A model generated the notes under the pieces. It was not told the origin of the DNA. It searched no databases and saw nothing but the letters and a program-made list of their open reading frames with translations. This document shows, piece by piece, positions 53,939 to 64,000 of a stretch of DNA of 64,000 nt. Every line of letters starts with the position of its first letter. Within the stretch, counting starts at the first letter, position 1. The stretch is from positions 9,982,001-10,046,000 of the forward strand of contig CM082587.2 of the NCBI GenBank assembly GCA_040954595.2, written 5' to 3'. The position numbers and the translations under genes are program-made. The DNA is from Balanoglossus misakiensis (Eukaryota > Hemichordata).

Positions 53939-56073
53939 GTTTTATCATATGCCTTATTGAACGATAATCTACAAGAAATTAATAAAAATACACATTCTGT
54001 AATATTTTGGAATGTAAATATTACGTTTTTATCTATCGTTTTGAAGTGATCAATCCCGTAGCATAGAGCCGTATTCCTCCAGTTCTTGCGGATTGATATG
54101 CACGATGTCATTTGTTTACATTCTATTGCACGTGAGATATAGACGCGCTCGAACTCACACAGCCGAGCGCGAGCAAAACATTATTTTTTCTTCGCGACGA
54201 TCGACGCCGACAGTCACACATTAATCAGATCAAATCATCAATTTTACTATTCATATTTCCAAATAAAGCTCTACAACATGCAGCGATTACGGAAGAGGAT
54301 GTGATTCGGTAGCGGCATAGGACGTACACACACTGCAAGTGCACTAGTCACTGACACCGCACCAGAAAAATTAAATTCCGAACGTAGCAACGACAACTTT
54401 CGAATCTCGCGCAATAAACACAAAACTAGATCCGGATAGTGAACGCGTCTTCCAAATATGGTCACCGGGCCGGGGCGTGATAAGCAAAAAAACTGCACGG
54501 ATGTGAGGGCGCTTTTCCCCATAGACTTTACATTGGCACGTGAATATAGGCATATGATAACAGTTATTGTTATTCGTATACATGTGAGCAGTCGTTTAGT
54601 GGAGCCATCACCAATCTCCTGTGATGGTGCCAGATGTTCGGCCACTTTAAACCCCGGTGCGGAAAGTACCGGGGGTTCGAATTAACGTGTGTTTGTATAG
54701 TTGTTTATTTGGGAGTGGTCGTCGTGCATAATGACTGTGTAATTGCTCTCATGTACACAGAAAATAATTGAACACTTTACACTTCCACGCGATTGACAAC
54801 TGTTTGAATGGCGTGGTTATTGTTTCCCAGGGACGCTTCTGAAAAGCACTGAAACCAGATTTCTCCCAAAATCATCGTTGTTTCAAAAGCTCGTGTACTT
54901 TTTCGTCGATAACTTTATGTTGTGTGTGTTTATAAAGCCAACTACTGTCGTTGTGTGGTGTAATTCTTTATTCTTGGACCTGTTTGGGCCGATTTTCATA
55001 GAGCCAAGATCGTTGGTGTTGTCTGTTGTCAGTCAAACGGCATTAAAATTCGCCACTGATTTGGGGGGTCTTTTATACCCCGCACGGGGGTTTAACGTGG
55101 TGATTAATTCAACGCCAACAACCGAAGAACCGGATAGCGATAAAACGACAGTTTGTTCGCTGTCGTGAATATTAAATATCGATGTTTTTTTTATTTCTCA
55201 TGCGACATTGAACCATGTATGCGAATGTAACCTTATGTTAGACATAAATGAATACCTAAAATGTGTGTTCGTGCAAACTGAGTGTGATTTCTTTCACTCA
55301 TAGTAACGTGTCTAATAATTGAACCGACGTAATTGAAAACTCAAATGAGCAGGTGAACGCAATTGATATTTATTGCTACACCACTGCAAGAAGTAACACC
55401 AATTATTTTTTAGCCTTATGCCCGACTACCTATGATACCATACTCGACTACCCATCACGAGCGACCGTTACCCATAACCAATTATCCCTATACCCGGCCC
55501 TGCCACTTCCAACTTCACGTAATATGAGACTGTTTAACTATGCCCACATACCCCTGGCGGTGCCAATCCCAGGCCGGGGAAAGCGGAGTAGACACTCGTG
55601 CTTGTTCGAAAAGGATGTTCAACAAACGAAGACAATCTATTTTAAATATGGGACAACTTGACCAAAATCACCCACCAATATAAGAGAAGGAGTGCATTTT
55701 TCGAGCTTTGAATACCCGACAGACTCTCGCAGCCACCGGCAAGTGTTTCCGAAAAAGTATACGTATACCCTTTCCCCTTGTTTTCACGGACGATGACGAT
55801 ATACAAGAATGCCTCTTTTCCGAGATTCCCATCCTCCCTGGGATGGCAATCAACCAGGATCATTCCTGACTACTGAGCCCAGACAACAAGTCAACTGAAG
55901 ATTATGGCTGAGTACATCCACCAAGGTCGATTAATTGGACAGTGTCGTCACCTCCTTCGCCGAGTTTATGGAACTTTCTACTAAACATTGGACATTGGAC
56001 TTGATTAATTTTTATTTGTTCACCTGTCAGGTTCAAAAGAATCTTTCATTCTTGTAGTTTCCTTGTATACTGT
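53939..56073. other. No recognised gene
   Basis: Unique-looking sequence with several CG-containing stretches. Frames up to 124 codons show no domain. Confidence 0.45.
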
Positions 56074-56240
56074 TTAAAGGGACAAAGTCTCTCTCTCGCA
56101 GCCCTTTTTCCATAAATTATGTTTGATACAAGACACTGTTTATGATATTCTACATGCGGATATATAGTGAATCAACATTTGACCACACACATCTTCCATC
56201 ACGTTTGTGGGATATGAAAGTAAAAATCTCGCCAAAATGA
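56074..56240. mobile_element. MITE copy 2 (partner of 949-1142)
   Basis: Starts TTAAAGGGACAAAGTCTCTC. Its reverse complement follows 949-1142 to about GAGATTTTTAC; the far inverted end is missing. Confidence 0.7.
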
Positions 56241-56277
56241 ATATTATTCATTTTGTGGAGTTTTTCACTCTCGTGAG

Positions 56278-56864
56278 ATTGGAGAGGGAGGCAGACTCTG
56301 ATGAGGCCGAGGCTGCGTTGCTAGAAAAGCAGATTGTGCAGGAACTGCTTCATGATGACAGTGATAGTGACAATGATGATGCTGGCACGTCATTCAATGA
56401 TATATCAAGAGCATCATGTGATCAAGAGAGGCTCAGAGCAATGGCAAAACTTAAGGTTATTACCTGGATTACTGTGTTGCTTATCTCTTTTAAGAATACT
56501 GTCACGACTAGCTTTTCCTCCACAGCTTTTGACATATAATGTCAAAAAGTTTGATAATTTAACATTTCTGCATACAGAGAGAAAGATGTAGCAAGAAAGA
56601 GGGATTACCCAGGGATGCAGGCTATACTTTCAGGAGACTCGACAAGGCGCTGGGTGAAATTCGTGTGTACAGCCAGGCCTCCCATGGGAAATCATTAATT
56701 GGAAACCATGTGGACAAATGCTGCCAGGTTCTCATTCTTACTGTCTATTTTTAAAATTGTTTTATTATTTCAATATTCAATAGCTGACAATTATTATGAA
56801 ACTGTTACTTCATTTCCAGGAGAAATGTGAATGCAGGAAGTGTAAAATGAAAAATACACACTAA
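56278..56864 (+). CDS. Unrecognised gene, 3' exons with a Cys-rich tail
   Basis: Three exons in frame: about 56278-56455, 56578-56727 and 56820-56864 (TAA), with ACAG and CCAG acceptors. The donors are GTTATT and GTTCTC, weaker than usual. The first encodes an acidic helix-prone stretch (EAALLEKQIVQELLHDDSDS), the second GYTFRRLDKALGEIRVYSQ, the last a short basic Cys tail (CCQEKCECRKCK) that could bind metal. Upstream exons and the start are not visible; the first exon lies right after the 56074 MITE. The family is not recognised. Phase agreement over three exons and a stop soon after the Cys cluster support a real 3' end. Confidence 0.5.
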
Positions 56865-58379
56865 AATATATAGACTTATTGGGAATATAGTATTACTGTA
56901 GAAATTCATTTCCTTGTAATTATTGTATAAAAATTGAAAAATGTGTGAAAAAAGTAAAAATATTACCGTGGCCATTATGAATATATAATGAGGTCACGTG
57001 TTACATTTGCATATTTTCGGGTACACTTTTGGGTGAATCCATAGTTGTAATGGCTCACTGGGATAAATCTTTAATAATATCAGAAGTCAGGTACATATAC
57101 ATGGTGCTTTAAAATGTTCTTGAGTTCTCATGGTCCCTTGGTTGAAATGTTTAAGCAAAATGGTATGTATTTTTAACATAAAGGTATCATTAGTAACAAA
57201 TTTAATTCAAACACAACCTTTAACCATGCTTTAACCTGCCAAAAAGTGTATGTCAACTTGAAGAAATGTCCCGAGGTCAATATTATGACTTCTGCTAAAA
57301 AGGGCGCCATCTTGAAGTAGCAAATGGAGAAACCACAATATTCTTCGCGTGTTTGTACTTCTTTACTCCAACTAGAATTCAGACCTATAACAGGTGTACT
57401 ATGTGTATTAACTATTTAAGTACACAGTCACAGTCGAATTATGGGAATTTTTACTCATTGGTTATGTCTTTGAGGCTACCACATAGGGACTTTTTGACAG
57501 ATGTTCTGTGTTTAAGAGCTGATTGTCTCTTCCACATTTGTTTCCTACAAAGTTTGGCAACTGCGTGGCCAGGGATTTAAAAAAAAAACACTTTACAACA
57601 TTTTCTAAAATGAATAACCCCAGCCCATCACACTGTCCCCTAAGTGCCTTCTCCATCTGATACTTCACCTAGGTGTCACACATGACATCCTCAAATAAGT
57701 TATCATTTAACATATTTGGTGCAGCAAGTGTCCTGACGTCTACGTATGAGCCAGTAGGGGTTTACCCCCCCCCCCCCCGGGGAAATTTTCGAGACAATGT
57801 TTTTCTGAAAGCCTATCATATACTGAGTAAAATTCACTTTGTTTGCCATCTGGGCACCGGGGCGTTTTCGAGTTATTGGCTTCTAAATTATATTGGGTAA
57901 CGTATGTAGGAAAGCCTAAAAGTGCATATAAATTGACGTAGGGGGGTAAATTAGTCTTGTAAAATACTGTCTCTCTGAACATATACCTCGAACAACAGGG
58001 ATGTATTTGGTATCAAAAGAAAGCTTAATAAACAAGCTTTCCATTAATTACAAACTAAAAGTGATATGACAAATCATGACATCATAGTGACGTCATAAGT
58101 CAAAATACCCTTACGAAAATGGTGTTCTGTTCACCTATAAATGTGAGGTTTTGCAAAACATGTCTCTGTGCAATTGTACTGATGAAAACTGTGATGTGTT
58201 TGATATCAACAGAAAGCTGATTGAGTAAAGTATCTAATTATTGCAAACAATTGATATAATAATCAATTACGTCATCATTACGTCATACTTCCAAGTACCT
58301 TTACCAATTAGTGACTATGATGACAAGTTATTACCCTAGGGGATAGGTGCCTTTAAATAAAAAAATTGGTAAGGAAGGT
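56865..58379. other. No recognised gene
   Basis: AT-rich, with a poly-C run at 57767-57780. No exon or ordered repeat is supported. Confidence 0.5.
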
Positions 58380-58915
58380 TTGTGAAGTCCATTCTATGTA
58401 AAAAATGGTGCTGATTCCAAAAAAGTCAGTCTTATTGACCCCACCCAAGACAAAATTGCCATTTTGGCACTTTTTAACCCCAAAAAAGGTCATTTTTAGA
58501 AAACACTAAAAACACACTGTTTTCGTCACATTCGAAGATCTGATGACATATGATATGTTTCTTCTATGTAAAATTTGGTTGATATTACGAAAAAAGCAGT
58601 CTGACTGACCCCAAACGAGACAGAATTGCCTTTTTGACCATTTTTTGCCCAAAAACGTCATTTTTAGACAAAACTTAAAACACACTCTTCTCTTCATATT
58701 GATTTATTTGATGATATATGGAAAGTCAATTCTATGTGTAAAATGGTGACTATAAAACATAAAGCAGTCTTTTTGACCCCAATCAATACAAAAATGCCAT
58801 TTTTGGCCACATTTTTGAGGTCGAAAAGGTCATATTTACAAAAAAACTAAAAACAAACTGTTTTCTTCACATTCAGAGATCTGATTATGTATGAAAAGTC
58901 CATTCTATGTAAAAA
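58380..58915. repeat. Tandem array, unit about 170 bp, three copies
   Basis: TTCTATGTA-type blocks recur at 58392, 58562, 58730 and 58903, each followed by GACCCCA...GACAAAATTGCC and CACACTGTTTTC-like sequence. Copies have diverged. Confidence 0.8.
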
Positions 58916-59109
58916 AAATCTGATGAAGCATGTTTGCTTGTAGAATTTGTTGTTTAATTAAAAAGTATTGTTACGTAACATTTCCATGAGGTATGTTTGT
59001 TTAGATTTGTTTCGTGTAAACATGACACTCTATTTAAGATCTCGACATTGATATCAGTAATTCTGGTCAGACGTGTACTAGCTGACGCCAAGTCTCTGAT
59101 AATCGTGAG

Positions 59110-59440
59110 AGAATCGTGTCCTTCGCCCTCAAATATGGAAATATGACTGTCCTTCGCTTCCCCTATCCCTAAAATATGGAGATATCAGCGTCCTTCGCTT
59201 TCCTACGGCCTAAATTACGGAGCTACACCTGTCCTTCGGCTTTAATTACTGAGCTAAACCTGTCCTTCGGCCACCAGCATAGAGAAAACCGTGTGCTTCG
59301 CACTAAAATATGGATTAATCAGCGTCCTTCGCTTTCCTTCGGCCTAAATTACGGAGCTACACCTGTCCTTCGGCTTTAATTACTGAGCTAAACCTGTCCC
59401 TCGGCCTCCAGCATACAGAAAACCTTGTCCTTCGCACTAA
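59110..59440. repeat. Tandem array, unit about 134 bp
   Basis: CAGCGTCCTTCGCTTTCC occurs at 59186 and 59320 with matching downstream sequence (TACGGAGCTACACCTGTCC). A shorter CTTCGGC-type motif repeats within the unit. Confidence 0.8.
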
Positions 59441-60705
59441 TAATTTAAGCACGATAGTCTAGTAGTACGCGTAGCGGTGGAAATGAAACTTCCATGTCCG
59501 TGGGATTTCAGCATGATGAAATGCAACTGTAATTCAACCACAGTTCTGTCATGATGGGATGTTATGAAATGCAACTACGCTTTTCATACAACCACGGGTA
59601 TGTCACTCGGCAAACTAATTCGACGTTCGACAATATAAATAAACTAAATTTCTAGTAACATGCATCAAAAACGTGTATTCAAATGTCTACTGCAAACGAT
59701 GAAAGCAGCTAACACAACCCTTTCCAGAATTGCGACTTTTCAACGACCAAACTACGTACGATGTAAGCTTACGTAGGCTTACAGAAAGACCGACCAACCT
59801 CCAAATTCAAGCTAAACGGAAATTCACTGAAATTCCCCTAACCTTTCAATTCTGGTCGGTTGTGCTTTGCTTTAACTTGCCCTCTGAACCCCGTGGTGGA
59901 CCTATATTACCGGCCACAAAGGGGACACGAAATTAACAGTTGTTTTCTTGCTTCTGTCGCCGTCAGAAATGGACGTACTAGATGTAGGCCCGCAACGTAC
60001 TTGTACGCGGCTCTAGGAAATCGTCGCCGTTTTCGCAAACTCCCTCTTCAAGGTGTACTTCCGCATCACTCCAGTCTAAAAGTCTTCGATATTCGCCATT
60101 ATTTATGATAGACCAAAAAAAATTGACGAGCGCCTTTATCGTACGGTCGATCTTACATATAAAAACACAGAGAAGTTTTGTAAGTGGCAGTGCGCTTGCG
60201 CAGAACTTTATTCACATATCATTTGCATAACAATATCCGAGACAGACAAAAATGTTCGATATGCGTCGTTTCCAATCCCTGTAAGGTATAGTAGTCACAG
60301 ATTTGAGGTAATACGAGGCTGTCTTTTGCACACTCTAGCGTAAAACGGAAAGAAAGGCCAGAATTGCTGTGCGTCGAGTGAAAGGCCAGTATCGACGTGC
60401 GTCGAGTCACCGAACTGTTTATTAGACTTTGAGCTGGTTAGGAATTTTGTTTGGTCACATTGTCACGCTCGAGTTTAGTGTGTAGTTTTATTGTAAATAT
60501 TTTGAACATTTTGTGAATATTATATTAACACTGTAATATATTAACACTGTAAATAGACCGGTATGTTGTACGTGTGCTGTCTTTGACCATTTCTTTTGCT
60601 GCGGCCTGTTGGCCTGTTTGGGTGTAAAACAAGCCACTCGGTCAGGTAAATTGGCCTCTCTATTCTCCGCATATTTTTGGCTCGGACGGCCTGCGGGTCG
60701 TAACA
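59441..60705. other. Mixed sequence; its right part is probably the 5' LTR of the Ty3-type element
   Basis: The LTR should end near 60705 (GTCGTAACA), just before the primer site. Its left end cannot be set because the other LTR is outside the window. No gene is seen. Confidence 0.35.
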
Positions 60706-60707
60706 AA

Positions 60708-60725
60708 TCGGGGCTTGTCCGGGGT
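60708..60725 (+). promoter_or_regulatory. Primer binding site, tRNA-Pro-like
   Basis: TCGGGGCTTGTCCGGGGT matches the tRNA-Pro type site (TGGGGGCTCGTCCGGGAT) at 15 of 18 positions and directly follows an LTR-like CA end. Confidence 0.6.
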
Positions 60726-60832
60726 CGGATCGAATACTCATTTGAGTTTTCCTTCCTCCATCCCTGGGATAAATATTTCACATTCAATTTTTAGCATATT
60801 GTAGCTCGATGGTCAACGCAGAGACGTATACT

Positions 60833-61107
60833 TAAGCAATAAAACACCCCCAGCCATGGTATACCACGAGATTTTGACCAGTTCACGACATATACGCACG
60901 AGCGATAGCGAGTGCGTATATGGAGTGCGTATATTGCTATTTTATTATGCCAGTATATTGAAACTTTGCATAAAACATTTTAAAAAGGCATTTTCTTTGA
61001 CTATGATATATGACTGTGGTATATGGCTAATATATCACGGTCACGTGTCGTGTCTCGACCAATCAAATAGCGTGATTTACACCATCAATATACTGGTATA
61101 ATATAAT
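60833..61107. mobile_element. Double-hairpin element, family P2 copy 2
   Basis: Inverted relative to 44056-44371 and similar over most of its length, with the central stem slightly shortened. It sits in the leader between the primer site and gag of the Ty3-type element. Confidence 0.8.
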
Positions 61108-61188
61108 ATTGTATATATACTTTTGGTTGTTTGTACATAGATAGATATAGATATAGATATAATTAAAGCTATAGCTATTGAATTAGAC

Positions 61189-62104
61189 TTGGAAAATTCT
61201 GATGATGGGACCGAGCTTCAAACGGGCGTAACACGGGATATAGAATTGGCTAAATTGGAATTAAAAAGACAACAAGAGCTGTGTAGGGAAAGATTAAGAA
61301 TTTTGCAAGCAGAAAGGGATAGAGAAAGAGAGCAATATGATATTAAAAAATTGGAGCTTGAATTTAATTTGCAGGAGAGTGTGCGTATCCAAAATGAGTT
61401 TGACGTCAGAAAGTATATCAAATTAGTGCCTAAATTTTCTGAGAGCGAGGTGGAAACTTATTTCATAGAAAATCGACTTAAATGGCCAGCTGAGTACTGG
61501 ACCACCTTATTGCAAAGTGAACTCGTTGGTAAAGCTCAGGAAGTTTTCTCGTCTCTGTCTGATAAAGAATCCCAAGACTATCAATTGGTCAAGAAAACAA
61601 TCTTATCAGCGTACGAGTTGGTACCAGAAGCCTATCGACAGAAATTTTGCAATTTGAAACGACAATCCAGGCAGACATATGTTGACTTTGCGAGAGAGAA
61701 AGAGCTCATTTTTGATAGGTTGTATCGATCTCTTCAGAAGAAGAATCATTTGATAACTTGAGAAAGCTTATTCTAATGGAAGAATTTAAAAATAGTGTTC
61801 CCCTTGATATTAACACCCATTTGAATGAACATAACGTTTTTTTATTTGAAACAAGCAGCAGTGATTGCAGATGATTATGAATTAACACACAGAAAATTTA
61901 ACACTCCGTATAATCATAGATGGACTAAAGAGAGTAATCAAAAGCAGAAACTCGAGAGACATCTAGTAATGATAGTCATTCTGTAAAATCAAGGAAATCT
62001 ACCAACAATGGATACCGAACTAAACGGGGTCAAAATTCATTTGGTAAGGACCTATTTGTTACCATTGTGGAAAGCAGGGACATGTCAAATCAAATTGTTT
62101 TCTA
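61189..62104 (+). pseudogene. gag: Gag of a Gmr1-like Ty3 element, frameshifted
   Basis: The open part (61189-61761) has a coiled coil (ELKRQQELCRERLRILQAER), then the SCAN-like capsid region typical of these Gags (KWPAEYWTTLLQSELVGKAQ, AYELVPEAYRQKF, YVDFAREKELIFDR). There is no ATG in frame at its start. The family-like continuation (LRKLILMEEFKNSVP) is in another frame after about 61738, and again after about 61835 (AADDYELTHR-type segment). A CCHC knuckle (CYHCGKQGHVKSNC, from 62053) is in the frame of the next ORF. So two frameshifts break it. Confidence 0.75.
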
Positions 62105-64000
62105 TTGCAAAGAGACCAAAAACAAGCATCTTCCTCCAAACCCATTGCATTCATTAATACAGCCGCTAAGCGTACAGTTTTGGATAATAGTCAGTATAAA
62201 CGGGCGCAACCCTACCCATCTTTTACTGCTAAACCACCTGTTGTTCACCATGATAAATCTGTACCTGAAAGTTATAAAGATTTCATATTTAAGGGAGAAG
62301 TTAGATCCACTACAGGGGATGAAAATAAACCAGTGCTTATCCTTAGGGACACTGGAGCTGCCCAATCTTTGATGTTGTCCAATATCTTGCCTAGAATGTC
62401 TGACCTTCCTGTTAATTCAAGTATTTTGATCAGAGCTACTGATGGTCATTTTATATCCATGCCCTTGTGTAATGTCCATTTCAAGTCAGAGCTAGTTTCT
62501 GGACCTGTGACTGTAGGCATTGTTTCAAATTTGCCCATTGACGGTGTTGATTTTCTCCTTGGAAATGATTTGGCCGGAATTAAGGTGTATCCTTCTCCTC
62601 TGGTAACATCTGAAGCTAAAGTCATGGACGAAACTGAAAATTTGGCCATGAAATCCCATTATGATCAATCCAGTAAAGAACGGCATTTTGAACCAGGTGA
62701 TAATGTGTTAGTTTTGCTAAAAATAAGAGGCGATCCTTTGTCCGTTAAGTTCAGTGATCCATATCAAGTGGAGAAGAAATTTATTGACGTCAACTACGTC
62801 GTAATCAATCCTGATCGACGCAACACCCGTACAGTATGTCACGTTATTATGCTCAAACGTTATTACTGTACAGATGGTGAGTCTATTTGTCAGTCAGAGT
62901 GCGCCACAGTTGTAGCAGATGAAATCGACGAGATTGAATCTCAACTACCACAAGTAGAATCCAAAAAGATGAAGTTGTCAAATTCAGAAGTTTTAGCTGA
63001 TTTACCATCCAAACTTTCACATTTACCAGAGAGTAAAATAAATGACGTCATTGGTCTAATTAACCAGCACCCATCTACCTTTTCTGATGAACCTGGTTGC
63101 ACTTCACTTACTACACATGATATTGACGTTGGCCACGCAATGCCAATTAAACAACACCCTTATAGAGCAAATCCCATTAAATTAGCAGAAGTAAGAAAAG
63201 AGTTTGAATATATGTTGTAACACAAATTAATCGAACCAAGTGAAAGCAGTTGGAGTTCCCCTATTATACTTATACCAAAGGGAGATAAATTGGAAAGTCT
63301 ACCAATGTAACCAAAATAGATCTTCAGAAAGGTTACTGGCAGGTACCATTATCGGATAGAGCCAAAGAAATCTCTGCATTTGTCACACCGGATGGGTTAT
63401 AGCAATTTAGGGTCAGGCCCTTTGGCCTGAAAAACGCCCCCGCTACTTTCCAACGATTAATGAATGAAGTCTTAGTTGGTTTGAATTTTTGTGCAGGATA
63501 TCTTCATGATCTTTTGATATACAGTATGGCATGGGATGATAATATAAATAACTTATCTGTAATATTTAATAAACTTGAAGATGCTGGTCTCGTAATAAAT
63601 TTGCAGGAAAGTGAATTCACCTAAGCCTAAGTTTCTTATCTTGAACATAACATAGGAAACGGTAAAGTGGCGCCGCAGCAGTGCAAAGTTCAGGCCATAG
63701 TTCAAATTCCTCCTCCCAGTACAAAGCGATAACTTATGAGGTTTTTGGGGATGACTGGATTTTATAGGAAATATTGTGCTAACTACCATTGTGGCCCCAC
63801 TTACCGACCTCCTGAAAAAATGTAAAATTTAAGTGGTCCGACTCCTGTCAGGATGCTTTTGAAAACCTCAAAGCTCTTTTGATCAACAATCCTGTGTTGG
63901 TAACCCCGGATTTCACTAAACCATTTAAATTAGCTGTCGATGCCAGTGATGTTGCTGTTGGCTCTGTGTTATTACAGGATGAAGACTATGGCATTGAACA
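62053..64000 (+). pseudogene. pol: Pol of a Gmr1-like Ty3 element: protease, integrase tail, RT; decayed and cut by the window edge
   Basis: From 62105 to 63220 one frame carries the aspartic protease (LRDTGAAQSLML, then FLLGNDLAG) and, straight after, the C-terminal GPY/F region of an integrase (ERHFEPGDNVLVLL, then DPYQVEKKF and HVIMLKRYY). Next comes the run-in to RT (FSDEPGCTSLTTHDIDVG, QHPYRANP). Integrase tail before RT is the Ty1-like order known from the Gmr1 group. The integrase zinc and DDE core is missing. RT continues past a TAA at 63218 with several stops and a deletion near 63300. The box that should be YxDD reads YLHDLLIY. RNase H begins near the edge. Non-functional as read. 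Confidence 0.78.

Noticed and set aside
54640-54690. tRNA-like GGGGGTTCGAATT segment
   Set aside because: No cloverleaf could be drawn around it; no D arm or acceptor stem.
1-64000. CRISPR arrays, rRNA or bacterial-type operons
   Set aside because: No regularly spaced direct repeats with unique spacers, no rRNA signature; the DNA is eukaryotic. The tandem arrays present have no spacers.

Overview
This is eukaryotic nuclear DNA, AT-rich, intron-rich and full of repeats. It has no operons and no bacterial-type genes. Host exons have GT-AG introns of about 0.1 to 4 kb, and one family of pieces reads clearly as the Integrator subunit INTS1. The mobile elements (Crypton, a DIRS/Ngaro-type element, a Gmr1-like Ty3 element with integrase upstream of RT, Penelope-type GIY-YIG, THAP and FLYWCH remnants) together suggest an invertebrate deuterostome such as an echinoderm, hemichordate or amphioxus. 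That placement is inference; the species cannot be fixed from the sequence.

Layout. 0-4.5 kb: minus-strand exons of the C-terminal part of INTS1, interrupted by small MITEs. 4.8-10.8 kb: a block of repeats, including a tandem duplication, a 292-bp foldback and several TIR elements. 11.4-20.6 kb: a minus-strand spliced gene of unknown function whose six coding exons join in frame (charged N-terminus, one hydrophobic segment, coiled coil), with nested transposons and microsatellites in its introns. 20.6-31 kb: mostly repeats, with a FLYWCH-type pseudogene and a THAP exon. 31.3-39.0 kb: a plus-strand spliced gene of unknown family that may splice into a C2H2 zinc-finger exon carrying three frame breaks. 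39.1-41.3 kb: a Crypton with an intact tyrosine recombinase and a hairpin on each side. 41.9-43.7 kb: decayed sulfotransferase copies and an acyl-CoA synthetase fragment. 46.4-53.5 kb: an apparently complete DIRS/Ngaro-class retrotransposon inserted in a Harbinger-like TIR element. 53.5-60 kb: sparse sequence with a small Cys-tailed gene and two tandem-repeat arrays. 60.7 kb to the end: a decayed Gmr1-like LTR element, cut by the window edge, with a foldback element in its leader.

The best material is the mobile DNA. The DIRS/Ngaro element has intact gag, RT/RNase H and recombinase frames and the A1...B1-A2-B2 split direct repeats expected of this class, and related copies of its target show the empty site. 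The Crypton frame is intact with a GC-AG intron. Several unrelated-looking repeat families share one design (a body plus long nested hairpins), as does the Crypton; whether they are its non-autonomous partners is an open, testable idea. The INTS1, zinc-finger, sulfotransferase, synthetase and FLYWCH reading frames show breaks, so decay or base-call errors must be separated before they are called genes.
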